The notes under the pieces were generated by a model. That model saw nothing but the letters and a program-made list of their open reading frames with translations, had not been told where the DNA came from and made no database searches. Of a stretch of DNA of 64,000 nt, positions 23,291-34,535 are shown in pieces. The DNA lies in contig OY365819.1 of NCBI GenBank assembly GCA_959347315.1, positions 24,700,495 through 24,764,494 on the forward strand, written 5' to 3'. A program made the position numbers and the translations under genes. The first letter of the stretch is position 1; every line of letters starts with the position of its first letter. This DNA comes from Bimastos eiseni. Its lineage: Eukaryota > Annelida > Clitellata > Crassiclitellata > Lumbricidae.

Positions 23291-23438
23291 GGTTCATAGG
23301 TTCGTGCATGAATTGGACTCATTCTCAATTTTTTGTGATTTTGCGACCTAATTATAGGTTAATGATACGTGTGGTAACCTATTAGGTGGGCGTTTTAACC
23401 AATATTATGGTTAAAATCACCAATTTATTACAAACACT
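23290..23438 (-). repeat. Polinton right terminal inverted repeat
   Basis: Inverted copy of the left end, finishing TTACAAACACT at 23438. The inner edge has GAACCTAGGTTCATAGGTTC, and a related GCCTAGGTTCG block is found further inside the left end at about 17470. Confidence 0.88.
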
Positions 23439-23525
23439 ATTATTGTCGTATGTCAGCATCTGAAATGTCTGCTGTCAATAGTGTTTCACTGAATTGAACG
23501 TTTGTCCAATTAAACATGTCATACA
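23439..23525 (-). pseudogene. split ORF, upstream part, across the Polinton
   Basis: The minus-strand reading NWTNVQFSETLLTADISDAD directly abuts the Polinton right end. It belongs to the same family as the C-terminal piece at 17041-17268. Beyond 23525 the frame is lost in a G-run. Confidence 0.5.
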
Positions 23526-23970
23526 TCAGCGTCACCGCGGGGGGGGGGGCAAGTGGCAGCTGCCCCCATACCGGCCAAACATTTTCAGACTGCCTGAATT
23601 CAAATCATCGAAGTATAATTTCTGTTCTCTTTTCCCCGAATTAGTTATCTGTTGGTTGATTGTAGCACCGTAAGAAAATTAAACGATATCATCTTCTGAA
23701 AGGGTATAAAATTTCTACTGTTTTCCTTTTACGATGCCCACAAACCAATGCACACAGGTCCTATGTCAGTACCTCGCACTCTCTGGAAACTGAACGCATG
23801 CCCCCTCAGATGCCCTTTGAAACAACTTCTATGATTGGAAGCAGCGATCGTGAAAATGCTAGTGTGTTGTCCTTTAGTCAATCTGATGTTAGTAGTTTAT
23901 TACTTTTCTTTCAATGACTACATTCCAATAATCTATGTGCACGAGACATGTCATGTATAAAGCTTTGTTT
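23526..23970. other. G-run and non-coding sequence
   Basis: A run of about 11 G at 23540-23550 is followed by GCAAGTGGCAGCTGCCCCC, a form seen at ends of some hAT-type MITEs. I could not find a matching opposite end, so it is not called as an element. Confidence 0.35.
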
Positions 23971-23974
23971 TCAA

Positions 23975-24185
23975 TCAACAGTGGGTGAATGAATGACTGA
24001 GCGAATGAGCAAGCAGATGAATGAGTGAGCCAGTAACTGATTGAACGTGTGAGCGAATGACATAGCAAGTAAGTGAGAGAATGAGTGAGCGAGTGAACTA
24101 TGTGATACAATTTGTCAATCAATCAGTCGGTGAATTAATAATCAATTTTGTGAGCAAGCGAGTCAGTGAGAGAGCGAATACGCGA
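23975..24185. repeat. degenerate GAAT/GAGC tetranucleotide array
   Basis: Imperfect repeats such as GAATGAATGACTGAGCGAAT. Similar in texture to the array at 8790-8990. Confidence 0.75.
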
Positions 24186-24235
24186 ATGAAGCTGTATTGT
24201 AAATAGTTAATACCTGTTCTTCTGTTCTCACAAGG

Positions 24236-27200
24236 TATCTTCAGGAACTAATTACTTGCGCACTATGTAACAAAACGTATCATTCATCGCATTTTAATGT
24301 GTCTGCATGGTTCTGTATAGAGTGTTTGCCCAGCCTTCTACCTTTTAATCATATATTGGACGATGAAGAATTCAGAAATTGTATTAATGAAACAGTGAAT
24401 CCGAATATTTTGCTGGGTAAGCTTAAGGAAGGACCCCGGCTACAGCTTTTGACTAACCCAGACCTGGATCGCCCGCTTATAAACAACATTGATCTTGATC
24501 CTGATGAGAACTATTAAACTGTTAGACCCCAACTAAGTACAGATAAAACTCTGCTTGACCTGAATCCTGGTAGCCTAAAATGCAAAGGCCAAATTTTGCC
24601 TCTGCATATTGACTGTCGATGTATAGTATTAAAACTTTCATCTACTGAAATAATATTAAATACTTCATCCATTAATATACTGGAGGTGTCGGAGACCTGA
24701 TTGGACGAACCCACGGCTCAAACTATCCACTTAGAAGGATACAGTTTTGAATTTTAGTGCAGAACGACGGGCCGAGGAGGAGGGACGGGTATTTTTGTTA
24801 ACAGCACTTTGAGTTACCACCTGTACACTCCACAATTTATTTCAGCTGTTCATGCCTCCTATGAATCTCTTTTTCTTCGCTTCCTTCTTCTAAAACGGTT
24901 CTTACTTTATCATGGGCACTATTTATAGACCTCCGGGTCAAGACGTAAACGTATTTAACACTGAGTGGTCCCAATTACTTGCTACCCTTCAATCCAAAGA
25001 CCGAGACGTATATTTAATTGGTGACATTAACATAGATCTGCTTAAATCTTAGGATCATAGACTGACCAGTTGCTTCATGGACAATACATCTTGTCACCAC
25101 TTCTTACCCAACCTACGCTCATCACTTCCTCACCTGCCACACTGATTGATAATCTATTCACAAATAGAATCTTCAAGATAATTGAATCAGATATTATAGT
25201 AGGGGATATATCTGATCATCTGCCCATCCTGGCAATCATTGAACTCACTCCTAAAACTTCTGAGCCTACTACTACACTCACCCGTCGAATGGATGCATCT
25301 TCTAAGGACATTTTTAGATCCCTACTGAGTCAAATGGACTGGTCTAACGTACACGTCCTCTGGGAAAGCATCTGGTGCGTATGATTTATTTAACCTTAAA
25401 TTCAAGGCAGCTTATGATTCCGCTTTTGCAGTAAGGGCTTAAAAAGTAAATTCCTCAAACACGCCAAAACAACCCTGGATGACTCGAGCACTTTTAAAAT
25501 CCCATAAAACAAAATCTAAGCTTCACGCCTCCTTCATTAGAAACCCATCTTTAACTGCCAAGCAGAAAAACCTTTCGCAATAAATTTAAATCACTTTGCT
25601 GAAGAGCGGAAAAAACTTTTACAGCATTGAATTTATTAAATATACGAATGACCTAAAGCAGACATGGAAAACTATTAGATCTATTCTAAAAGTTAAGTAT
25701 CCATACACGATCATCAAAAGTATAACATCTAATGGGACTGAAATTACTAATGGAGCGAAAATTGCTGATCAACTAAACACATACTTCCCTATTATAGCCC
25801 AGGACTTGGTTGATAAAATTCTATCCACCCAGGACTCCTTCACCACACATCTTAGCCCACCTAGCACCAACTCATTTGCAGTCTACCCGACTACCTCTGC
25901 TGAACTATTGACCCCTTAGTCGCACCTTGAAATCTGCACACACCTCAGGTCCTGATGACCTAAATCCTTCCCTAGTTAGTCCAATCCTCGATCTCATTGC
26001 AGACCCTCAAACTGCTATTATTACCTCGTCTTTATGTACTGGTATAGTTCCTGCACCCCTAAAACCAGCAAAGGTTATACCCATCTACAAACAAGGTCCA
26101 AAAGATGATGTAGCTAACTATAGGCCCCTCTCTATCTTGCCTTACTTTGCTAAACTGCTTGAAAAAATCAGGCATGTCCGTCTCTTGACTTTATCGATAA
26201 ACTTCATGTCCTTTGCCCTTCCCAGCACGGTTTCCAGCCAGGCCATTCTACAATAATGTCTCTATTAAGCATTCAGGATAATATATCAGCAGCTATTGAC
26301 CGCAATGAATATTCTGTGGGTATATTTATTGATATTTCAAAGGCATTTGACTATGTAAACCATGACATCCTATTATTAAAATTGGAGAATATGGGGATCC
26401 GTGGGGAAGCCCTAAACTGGTTTCAAAGCTATTTACTTAATATACACCAATATGTGTTTTTTAATGGATTCTCGCCTAAACTTGAACTTATGGCGTCCCT
26501 CAGGGCTCAATTCTCGGACCACTGCTGTTTTACTTTTCTTCAATGATCTACCCAATGTCTCTACTCTAATACATTTCCTGTTATTTGCTGACGCCACAAA
26601 TATCATTGCCTCTCACAAATCTTACGAGATATTATTTAGCATGATGAACCGAGAACTTGATCTTGTCAACAAATGGTTCAACATGAATAAATTATCTCTT
26701 AACGTGAACAAAACAAATCACATCCTATTTACTTCGCACCGTAAACGACCCCCTCCAGCAACTGGTGAACTTAACCTAAATGGTGTCCCCATACCAAGAG
26801 TAGTATCAACCAAGTTCCTTGGCGTTCATATCGACCAATTTCTTACATGGAACTCACATATCTAAAGTATATCTACAAAAGTTGCTGAAAAACATAGGAA
26901 TATTATCAAGGGCATCGTATCTCTTACCTACTAATGTTCGTACTTCTTTATATTTTACCATGATCCATTCCTATTTATCGCACTGTAACCTAATATGGGC
27001 TTCTAACTATCACTCAAGGCTAAAGGGACTTTTAATCCTACAGAACAGTCAATCGACTAATTGCCTACCAAACTCGTTACGCGTCCAGTCTCTATCTATA
27101 AACACTTGCACATACTAAACATCCATCAAATCAACTCATTTCAAATAGGCGAGTTTATGTACAAATATTCAAGAAATCTCTTACCGCCAGTATTTAAAAA

Positions 27201-27880
27201 CTACTTCATTTCTGTATCTCAAATGGGTACCTACAGCCTTAGGTCTTCTGACAATTATTGATCTGTTCATTCAAGAACCAATACACGTGAGTTCTCAATA
27301 AAATGTGCCGGTCCTAAAATATGAAATAACTGACCTGGCGATCTGCGTCTTTCACCACATTTATGTCTATTTAAGCGAAAATTAAGACTTCATCTTCTTG
27401 ATAAGAATCTTAGTTTTATTGTTGTCCATGCGTTTGCTAATGAACGCTGTGAATTGTATCTACCGTGTTTTGTTTTGTTTTGCTTTTTCCTATTTCATAT
27501 TACCGTGCATTATTAAACCCGTTATTTATTTAAGAATTTTCTTTGAAATATCATCTGAGTTTGCTATTGTTTTGCATATTTACTTGCTTTTGACCGTTGA
27601 GTTTATGTTTTACGTCTAGTCTATATGACTGTCAATTCACTAATTAACTAATTAAGCATTTGGTTACTTCGTTCTCCTGTATCACTATGTATGTCATCAT
27701 AACCAGCTGCAGTAAACTTAAAAAATAAAAGGGTTACCCTACCAGCAGGACCTACGGTCCCTTAGGGGTATTATCTTTTCCATATTATTCCCTCTCATTC
27801 TACTTTTCATAATTGAACTCTGTAATAATCTGTTTCTTGTCTGAAAGGATTAATAAAAAACGATGGTTATGGTTATAACC
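24236..27880 (+). mobile_element. LINE, CR1/L2 type, 5'-truncated and inactive
   Basis: The order is as in CR1/L2-like LINEs. First comes a PHD-like zinc finger (CALC...HSSH...WFCIEC, about 24250-24330), then endonuclease remnants around 24905-25230 (GDINIDLL, then LIDNLFTNRI). The reverse transcriptase follows at 26068-26860, including KVIPIYKQGPKDDVANYRPL and FIDISKAFDYVNHD. The catalytic box at about 26586 reads FADA instead of F/YADD, so the second metal-binding Asp is lost. The thumb-like C-terminus reaches about 27260. Many frameshifts and stops break it. The 3' tail near 27850-27880 ends with ATTAATAAAAAACGATGGTT. Confidence 0.85.
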
Positions 27881-29184
27881 TGAACGCTAGCTGGTTGATT
27901 TTAGCTTCACCATCGCCGTCTTCGTCAATCCTAGCATTATAAACGTCTACATTCGATTGGGTATTTAGTATTCCACGGATCGATTGTAAGAAGTTCAGGC
28001 GCAGCAACAACGGTGTGTTGTTACAATGATGCACAGAGTAGGCTATCTCTCTAAAATAAAGCTAATCATTACCCAGGCTGCAATTCAACGTAGCCACTGA
28101 CGAAGATATATATTTTTCATTATATTTCTTGCTAATCAATTTTCGTACGTTAAAAATGCTTTAAAATGAACGTTTTCATTCAGGTAAGCAACTAATTAAA
28201 GAAATCGTATCAGATACAAAGAATTCCAGAGATTCATGTTTGTAGACGAGGACAATGGACGCCTGCGCCAAAAAACACAAGAGAAGCGAAAGCGAAAGTA
28301 ATCGCCAGAATTCTTATGTGCGATTTTCACCAAGTTGTAATAAAGGTACGTGGAAATAAACTATTTTATTGCTAACAGAGAAACTGAAACTCTCGACACT
28401 GCAAATAGTTCATAAGACTTGGTTTAAAAGCAATGCGAAGGTCATATATTGATAAAGTTTCATGCGAAATCTGATAGCGTTCCACCCTCAAATGACGACA
28501 GAACAATTCACAGTAAAAAAATAAAATTGAATCATCTGCAAGTATCCACAAAATCTAATGAGTTGAAGTTTGATCGAGCCTTGTGTGCTACACGATGGAA
28601 CACAAACCATTGAAAAGCATCGCCGGTAAGCTCCTAGTTTTGATCTAATTGAAATACCAAATGACAACAACTTGCCTTACTCGATTAGGCTATAGTAGAC
28701 TGACATTCAGTAAAGCATAATTTTTTTTCTTGTCATGCTATTTGAATGTGAGCAATGCCCAGGTAAACAATGAACAGTTAGAACTTGAACTTGTAGCAAA
28801 ACAGAGTAGCTGAACGTGTCATTTACTGTTGGGGTCCCGCGAGACCTCAGCTGGTCATATTAAGTAGTAAAATATGTTGGTCGCATGAGGGTAAAATCTG
28901 CTTAAAACACAAAGCTGCTATGTTCCTGCTATGTTCGAGTGAAATACTTTTAGTTTTTATTAATTTATTTTTATTTTTATGGATGGGACCTTTCAATGAG
29001 CATGCTAAGATCACAATAAACAGCAGCAACATCTCTGAAGCGCAGCCATTATTCTCGACTTAGAAAAATCCTCAAGCACGATCGTGAAAGCGCCTCCATA
29101 CATGTGCATAACTGCCTCTGTTGTCGGCTCAAAGCTCAGCTATTGCCAATCTCTTTTCTTGAAGTCGATTCCACACACTCCATC
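27881..29184. other. no gene established
   Basis: Mostly unremarkable AT-rich sequence. One candidate short exon (28255-28345) is listed separately. Confidence 0.4.
28255..28345 (+). CDS. candidate first exon, unknown gene (speculative)
   Basis: An ATG at 28255 opens a short basic and serine-rich frame (MDACAKKHKRSESESNRQNS...) that remains open to AAAG|GTACGT at 28345. No protein family is recognised and no following exon was found. It may be chance; the composition and donor are the only support. Confidence 0.2.
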
Positions 29185-29590
29185 TAAGTTTGCATGTTAC
29201 TGATTGTAGGCCTACTTATAAGTTCACTCGGTGTGGAATTTATAGTAAAATAGAGTGATGAGACTGGTGGGTGTGCTGACTGTGCTACGATAAAATTAGT
29301 GGGAATAATTAATGGCCTATCTATAATGCGTTTGAATTCCAGGAGTTTACAGAACAAGCATGTTGCTGGATTGCACACAGACAGTAATTAATACTGGCAC
29401 TAACGGAAACGTGGCTGGAAACCAACACTGCCGATACTGTTATAAAACCTGGATATAGACTAGTTCAGAAAGGCTGGAAGGTGGGGCTTTGGGGTGGGGT
29501 CGGCATCTTAATTAAGGAAGGTATTGCTATCGATATATTAGATGATGACTGGAATACATCAAACCTTGAATCCAATGAGAGTAATGTTGC
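29185..29590 (+). mobile_element. LINE endonuclease fragment, left part
   Basis: The plus-strand reading LALTETWLETNTADTVIKPG followed by VGILIKEGIAI is the start of an apurinic-like endonuclease of a CR1/L2-type LINE. The domain resumes after the piggyBac relic, at 31088-31440, so the LINE was present first. No reverse transcriptase is seen. Confidence 0.65.
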
Positions 29591-29726
29591 CCCATTAGTG
29601 CATTGTGTCCTCATTTGAGGACACCTGTTCAGAAGAAATTATTATTTTAATCGAGGCAACTTTGAGTACTACCAATGATTGCCATAGATTGCCCACTAAT
29701 TGATCTTTCTTTGGGCTATAATTTTG

Positions 29727-29754
29727 CCCTAACCCTAACCCTAACCCTAACCCT
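29727..29754 (+). repeat. interstitial telomeric repeat (CCCTAA)n
   Basis: Four and two-thirds perfect CCCTAA units inside the piggyBac relic, between the left end and the transposase remnant. CCCTAA is the complement of the ancestral metazoan telomere repeat TTAGGG. Confidence 0.95.
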
Positions 29755-30909
29755 TGAAACTGACAAGGACTATTTGATGCTATGAATCAACGGTTCTTAG
29801 CAGAATTTCCACGATCCCACGATACACATCTGTCTATTGACGAATCAATGGTTCCATACTATGCAAGACACAATTCATTCGTGGCAGGCCCATCAGATTT
29901 GGCTTCAAGGCGTGGAGCATGAACACACCACTTGGATACTGTATTCCGATGGACCCATACCAAGGAGCTGGGGTGACCGACAGCCAGCTTGGACTTGGTG
30001 GCTGTGTCGTCGGGGTACATTTGACTACAATTGGATGCAGCATCAGGAATAATGGTGACGCGCTGGAATGACAACAGTGTTGTGACTTTGGCTCCAAAAT
30101 GTCATGGAATCGATCCATTAGGTACAGCTAAGAGGTGGTCAAGATCAGAAAGAAAGTTTGTAGACATCACCCAGCCATATGTTGTTGATCGTTACAAGAA
30201 ACACATGGGAGGAGTCGATAGGAATGCACCAAAACATTAGCATATCCATCAGATCTAGGAAATGGTGGTGAGCTCTCTTTGCTTATCTACTGGATGTGGC
30301 AATGCAGAATGCTTTGATCCTGTGCCGACACACGGCTGCATTTACAAGCCAACCGCTGGACCAGTTAGACTTTCGTCGCAACGAATGCACTGTGTACTAC
30401 AAGCGCTACGAGGGTGAACTATTGGCCGTCCTCTTGGTCGTCCAAAAGCCATGGAAGATCGAGTGCCTTCGGCCATTCGCACTGATATAGTAATCCACTT
30501 CTTGGAATCTATCGGAAACCAACGTCGCTGTGGTGTCTGCTGCCTGAAAGCAAGGCGTATTTATCGTAGATGCGACATCCCATTACATCAGAAATGCTTC
30601 AATGTCTTCTTTTATTCCGAACTTATACAGCACTGCTGCTTCTCTTGCTATATGCTCATAATATAACGCATAGTTGCAATACCGTAGTCATTTTAAATGA
30701 ACTAAATCTAAATTTGGACGAAGTAGTTTGACCCACGTTATGTTTATGATATTTTGTTCATTTTCTGTTCATTACTTTGCTATTGACATTAATAATGTAC
30801 TAGATACTTAGTTTGATGTTTATAGCCATGTGTTTAGCTAAATGGAAGCTCATCATTTTGACTACATGTGCTCATTTCTTTGGAAAAAAAATTCAATCAT
30901 GAAACTTAA

Positions 30910-31083
30910 CCCGTACCCATTCGTGCCTACCGTCCTCAAAACGAGGACGGAAAATAAAAATTACCCAAAAATTTTGGAAATACTTTTTGAGTTGAATGGT
31001 GGTTAGAACTGTGTTTCATTATGCAGAAATGGTGTTATTTTCATACCTTAGATAAAAAAAAACAAAAATCAGGCTCCAATGGG
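30910..31083. mobile_element. possible 174-bp piggyBac-type MITE
   Basis: The segment begins CCCGTACCCATTCGTGCC after TTAA (30906-30909) and ends GGCTCCAATGGG before TTAA (31084-31087), so both flanks carry the piggyBac target TTAA. The ends are related inverted repeats (CCCATTCGTGCC and CCCATTGGAGCC). It could be a nested MITE, or the 3' part of the larger element with a chance TTAA inside. Confidence 0.5.
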
Positions 31084-31087
31084 TTAA

Positions 31088-31440
31088 GATTAAACAAAGT
31101 ACTGACATGGATCAAGTGATAGGGACTGTCTGACCACCACCTGGTGGTAGTCTTGATAATTCTATATTTAACCAAGAGCTTGACGTCTTACTTTCGCACT
31201 TATCGGTGTTCCGGGGATAAAGAATGAGGCTTTCCTCCCACGAGACCACAATCTGGACTTGGTTAAAACGGGCTACCACACACAAACAAGTGCATTTTTA
31301 ACACACTGTCGCTTCTTGCCAACCATAGTGAGACCTACCAGAATAACGCAAGACACAGCCACTTCACAAGACAATATTTTTACTAACTCATTGTCAGAAC
31401 ACTTAGAATCAAATATAATTATTAATGATATACCATGCAC
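31088..31440 (+). mobile_element. LINE endonuclease fragment, right part
   Basis: The plus-strand reading FLPTIVRPTRITQDTATSQD, then NIFTNSLSEHLESNIIIND, is the C-terminal part of a CR1/L2-type endonuclease. It resumes the domain interrupted at 29590 and ends in a TA microsatellite at 31448-31460. Confidence 0.65.
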
Positions 31441-31464
31441 GATCGTATATATATATATATAACT

Positions 31465-32158
31465 ATGTATTTGTCAAGAGTTCTTTCATTATGAGAATGT
31501 TCTTTGACCTTGTTTAAATTGGATACTAATGTTTATACCGTATGTAGGCCTAAGCCTCTGTGCGTTTGCTGGTAGTGTAATAAAGAATATTCTTACGTCT
31601 TACTTTACTTGCTTATTATTAGTTGATGAATCATGTTATTATTACGGAGTCAAAGTGAACACCACAGTCCGCGTGTTTAATATCTCAAAACATGATTGCC
31701 ATTGGCTTGTTTCAACATAATAGGCCTATGTGCCGAGTGCCGAATAGGGAGTTGATTTTAAAATTGACAGTTATAACTTATACTCACATAAATTATGATT
31801 TAAATCAAACTTATAACTCACATTCTTTGAAATGAGTTAACTCAAACTCATAAATCGCAGCAAGTGAGTTAATTCGTGAGTTTAAATTTATCTGAGTTGA
31901 CTCACACCCAACACTGTCTACAAAGTTGCACATTTTAGCAGTTATATGTCTATGTATACATATCATCACATAAACATGGTGCCATAGTGCCACACTATGC
32001 AATAAGACACGTAGGCTCTATATTTTATAATATTATTATTTAATCGCGGCATCATCAATATGACACAATTATACTTTCATAAGATTCGAACTTTTATTAA
32101 CCGACTAGCTTAAAAAACTGCACATAAAATTCTTCATTTGCGTCTACAATCTTGAACA
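31465..32158. other. no gene recognised
   Basis: AT-rich DNA with repeated forms of GAGTTAACTC and GTGAGTT around 31795-31910. I recognise no coding region. Confidence 0.45.
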
Positions 32159-32160
32159 TA

Positions 32161-33021
32161 CACTCTAAGAACGACTACGTCATACACAACGTATATGGTA
32201 ACGCACATGTACGCCTAGCACTACGTTGTATATGTCCTGACTCTTGAGTGATGTTATGTCAGATTGACGTAGTGACCTCTGCAACGTATTGAACTATGTT
32301 AAAGCATCTAACGTCTATTCACGCAATTTGCAGCATAGCACACGTTTTCCAGATTTATAATTACAATTCAGAGTCCGTTTTGATAGAAAATGTTCACATT
32401 GAACAATTCTACATTTGCCAAAAAATAATTTTAGGTGATTCGAATCCACTCCATTGACTGCACTGAAGCGTCTGAGGCAAACGCATACCCATTCGGCTAA
32501 TCTGCACCAGTTGAACAATTTGGTCAAAACTCCTACTTAACTAATAAATTCCCAACGAGAGCATCATGTCTATTTCTCTAACAATTATTTTTTAAAGTAT
32601 ACTTTCTAGTTTATAGAAATTAGGTTCCTGTCTCATGCTTTGTGGAGATTTCTATTTAAAAGCGCCACACAGAAGAATCGATTGATAGCGCATACAGCTC
32701 ATTTGGTGTTTTTGGATGTTAGAACTTTGTATTATTGATTCAATGTTGATTTATCTACTTAATAAAATTAGTAAAAATTCAAGTCGTCTAGTGTACATGA
32801 TTGTAGCCGAACTATGTTTTTGCGCTCAAGCGCGCAAAATAGGGTTTTAAGGATACAACGTATTTCTACGTTAAATAATGGTAGCGTAGTTCAAATACGT
32901 TCACCGTTAACATAATTTTCAGACGGTGAACGTATTCTGCGTCAATATCAGCGGATTTATACGTTAGAATTGGTTAACGTAGTTATATACGTTATCCGTT
33001 GACGTAGTTCTTTTTGGAGTG
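32161..33021. mobile_element. TA-flanked non-autonomous DNA transposon
   Basis: CACTCTAAGAACGACTACGT at 32161 is repeated inverted at the right end (the complement reads CACTCCAAAAAGAACTACGT), and TA lies on both sides (32159-32160 and 33022-33023). Subterminal regions are full of AACGTA/TACGTT motifs in both directions, a likely transposase-binding array. There is no transposase. TA duplication fits Tc1/mariner-type or related transposons, but the superfamily is not proven. A tRNA-like segment lies inside (32440-32519). Confidence 0.7.
32440..32519 (-). repeat. tRNA-like segment (SINE head or tRNA relic)
   Basis: Read on the minus strand it has an A-box-like TTAGCCGAATGGGTATGCG and a B-box-like GGATTCGAATCAC about 50 nt apart, with a possible anticodon stem between. 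Positions expected to be invariant in the anticodon loop are altered, so it is not called as a tRNA gene. It lies inside the TA-flanked element. Confidence 0.45.
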
Positions 33022-33330
33022 TAGATTTTAGTTGCGACATCGCGAATGTACATGTATGGCGCTCTTCCAAAAGAACACAGCCAGCAATTGAATTTGATTT
33101 GGATTTGAATTACTGTGACATCCTGTTATGGCAAAAGGAATATTGTCGCCCTAACCCCTTTACCGTGAACCAGAAGTCATCTCATCCAACGGAAATAATT
33201 GCACATCGTGAACCACGAGTTAACTCGTCCAAACGTTGTGCTTCTGCTTACTCGCGGATCTCGATTAAATTCGTTCTAATGGCTATTACAAAATTTATCA
33301 TAATAATGTCTTGCGATTGTAGTAATGGCT

Positions 33331-33785
33331 TTCCATATTATAAATTACGTCATTTGCTGGGTTGGCCGATCAAAAATAACACACTAGAAACCTATTTCAT
33401 AACAAAATAGCTGGTTGCTGCGCGGTCGTTGCGTACGTGATCGTTGGGTCGCAACAATGGTCTATGTTGCGACAAAATGTCTCGTTTTAGGTTGAAAATG
33501 ACAATAATTCGTCTGATTTACACAGTGATGATGACAGTAATACATAAATTAAATTCATATTATAATTTATGTCATGTGCTGATTTGGCCGACTAATAATA
33601 ATTACATTTAAGACTTATATCATACCAAACATACCTGGTCGTTGCGAGGTCGTTGCGTAGCGTAGAATATACGTGGTCGTTGGGTCGCAAATGTAACTTA
33701 TGTTGCGACGAAATACATCGATTTTTTTTATTGAAAGTGATAATATTTTGTCCGATTTAGACAGTGATCATCACTGATAGAAAAT
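33331..33785 (+). repeat. tandem duplication of a segment of about 225 bp
   Basis: Two direct copies, about 33331-33545 and 33555-33785, share blocks such as GGTCGTTG, GATCGTTGGGTCGCAA/GGTCGTTGGGTCGCAA, TATGTTGCGAC and ACAGTGAT. They are diverged, with small indels. Confidence 0.7.
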
Positions 33786-34134
33786 TAAATATACTTATAA
33801 TCACGTTGCTGTTTTATAAAAATAATTATTACAGATAAATAAAAATTGCCGAAATCCGTTAGCCGCTTGTTTGGTCAAGATATGTGTGGCATTTTGGCCT
33901 ATTTTACATCATTTATTGTCTGAAAATCATACTAAAATTCATCAATAGGTCTTATTTTAAAAGTAAATAATTTTTTATGTCTATTGTTATATTTCTTGGA
34001 GCAGTGATGGGTTATTGCATTTATACACTTGCAAATATCAGTCTACATATAATAACTACACCTAAAAAATAATAACACGGGTGTGGAAAGAATAAAATAA
34101 ATGATTCAAAGGGTTTAATCAGATAGCCTACAAA

Positions 34135-34484
34135 CAGTGGCGTAGGCAAGGGGAGGTTTGAGGGTTGAAACTCCCCATTGGCATAGTTGAAAATATTTTT
34201 GGCAGTAGCCTACTGAATAAGTTGGGATAATTTTTGAACCGTTCTTCGCTAGAGGAATAACAGACACTCACAGGGCACTGTGTGTAGCATACGCGCCGAC
34301 TCCACGGAGGCAACAGCTGTGGCGTAGATTTGATGCATACCCAATACCGTATACCAGGGTCACTCTGGCAAGGTGTAAATGAAGCAGAACTTAGCCTATA
34401 ATGTGACAAGCGCAATGTGTCATTCAATTATTTTCGGATATAGGACAGGGATATAAAATGGATGTTCGTATATGTATTTAACTA

Positions 34485-34535
<51 letters not shown>

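Larger units (their letters stand above)
17269..23438. mobile_element. Polinton/Maverick, decayed and internally deleted
   Basis: The element is about 6.2 kb and begins AGTGTTTGTA and ends with the inverted TACAAACACT. It has long terminal inverted repeats of about 150 bp. The 6-bp flanks AGTAGT and ATTATT agree at four of six positions, consistent with an aged 6-bp duplication. It holds relics of a protein-primed polymerase B, an adenain-like protease, a fibre-like protein and a capsid-like protein, plus three small conserved frames in two convergent blocks. No integrase or packaging ATPase is recognised, and most of the polymerase is gone. Full Polintons are usually 15-20 kb. Numerous frameshifts and stops show it is dead. 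Confidence 0.88.
29591..31083 (+). mobile_element. piggyBac-like DNA transposon, decayed
   Basis: The plus-strand frames 29760-29900 and 30031-30660 carry piggyBac transposase features: [16 protein letters not shown] near the first catalytic region, [23 protein letters not shown], and a Cys-rich C-terminal finger (CGVCCLKARRIYRRCDIPLH). Frames shift and stop repeatedly, and much of the N-terminus is absent. The left end starts CCCATTAGTG at 29591; the right end is the complement of CCCATTGGAGCC, followed by TTAA at 31084-31087. The left flank TTGC is a poor TTAA. Perfect hairpins GTGTCCTCA-TT-TGAGGACAC (29605-29624) and CCGTCCTC...GAGGACGG (30930-30950) lie inside the two ends. Confidence 0.75.

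Noticed and set aside
23540..23600. End of a hAT-type MITE at the G-run
   Set aside because: No opposite end or target duplication could be found.
32440..32519. A functional tRNA gene
   Set aside because: A and B boxes are present, but the anticodon loop and acceptor stem are not intact; kept only as a tRNA-like repeat.
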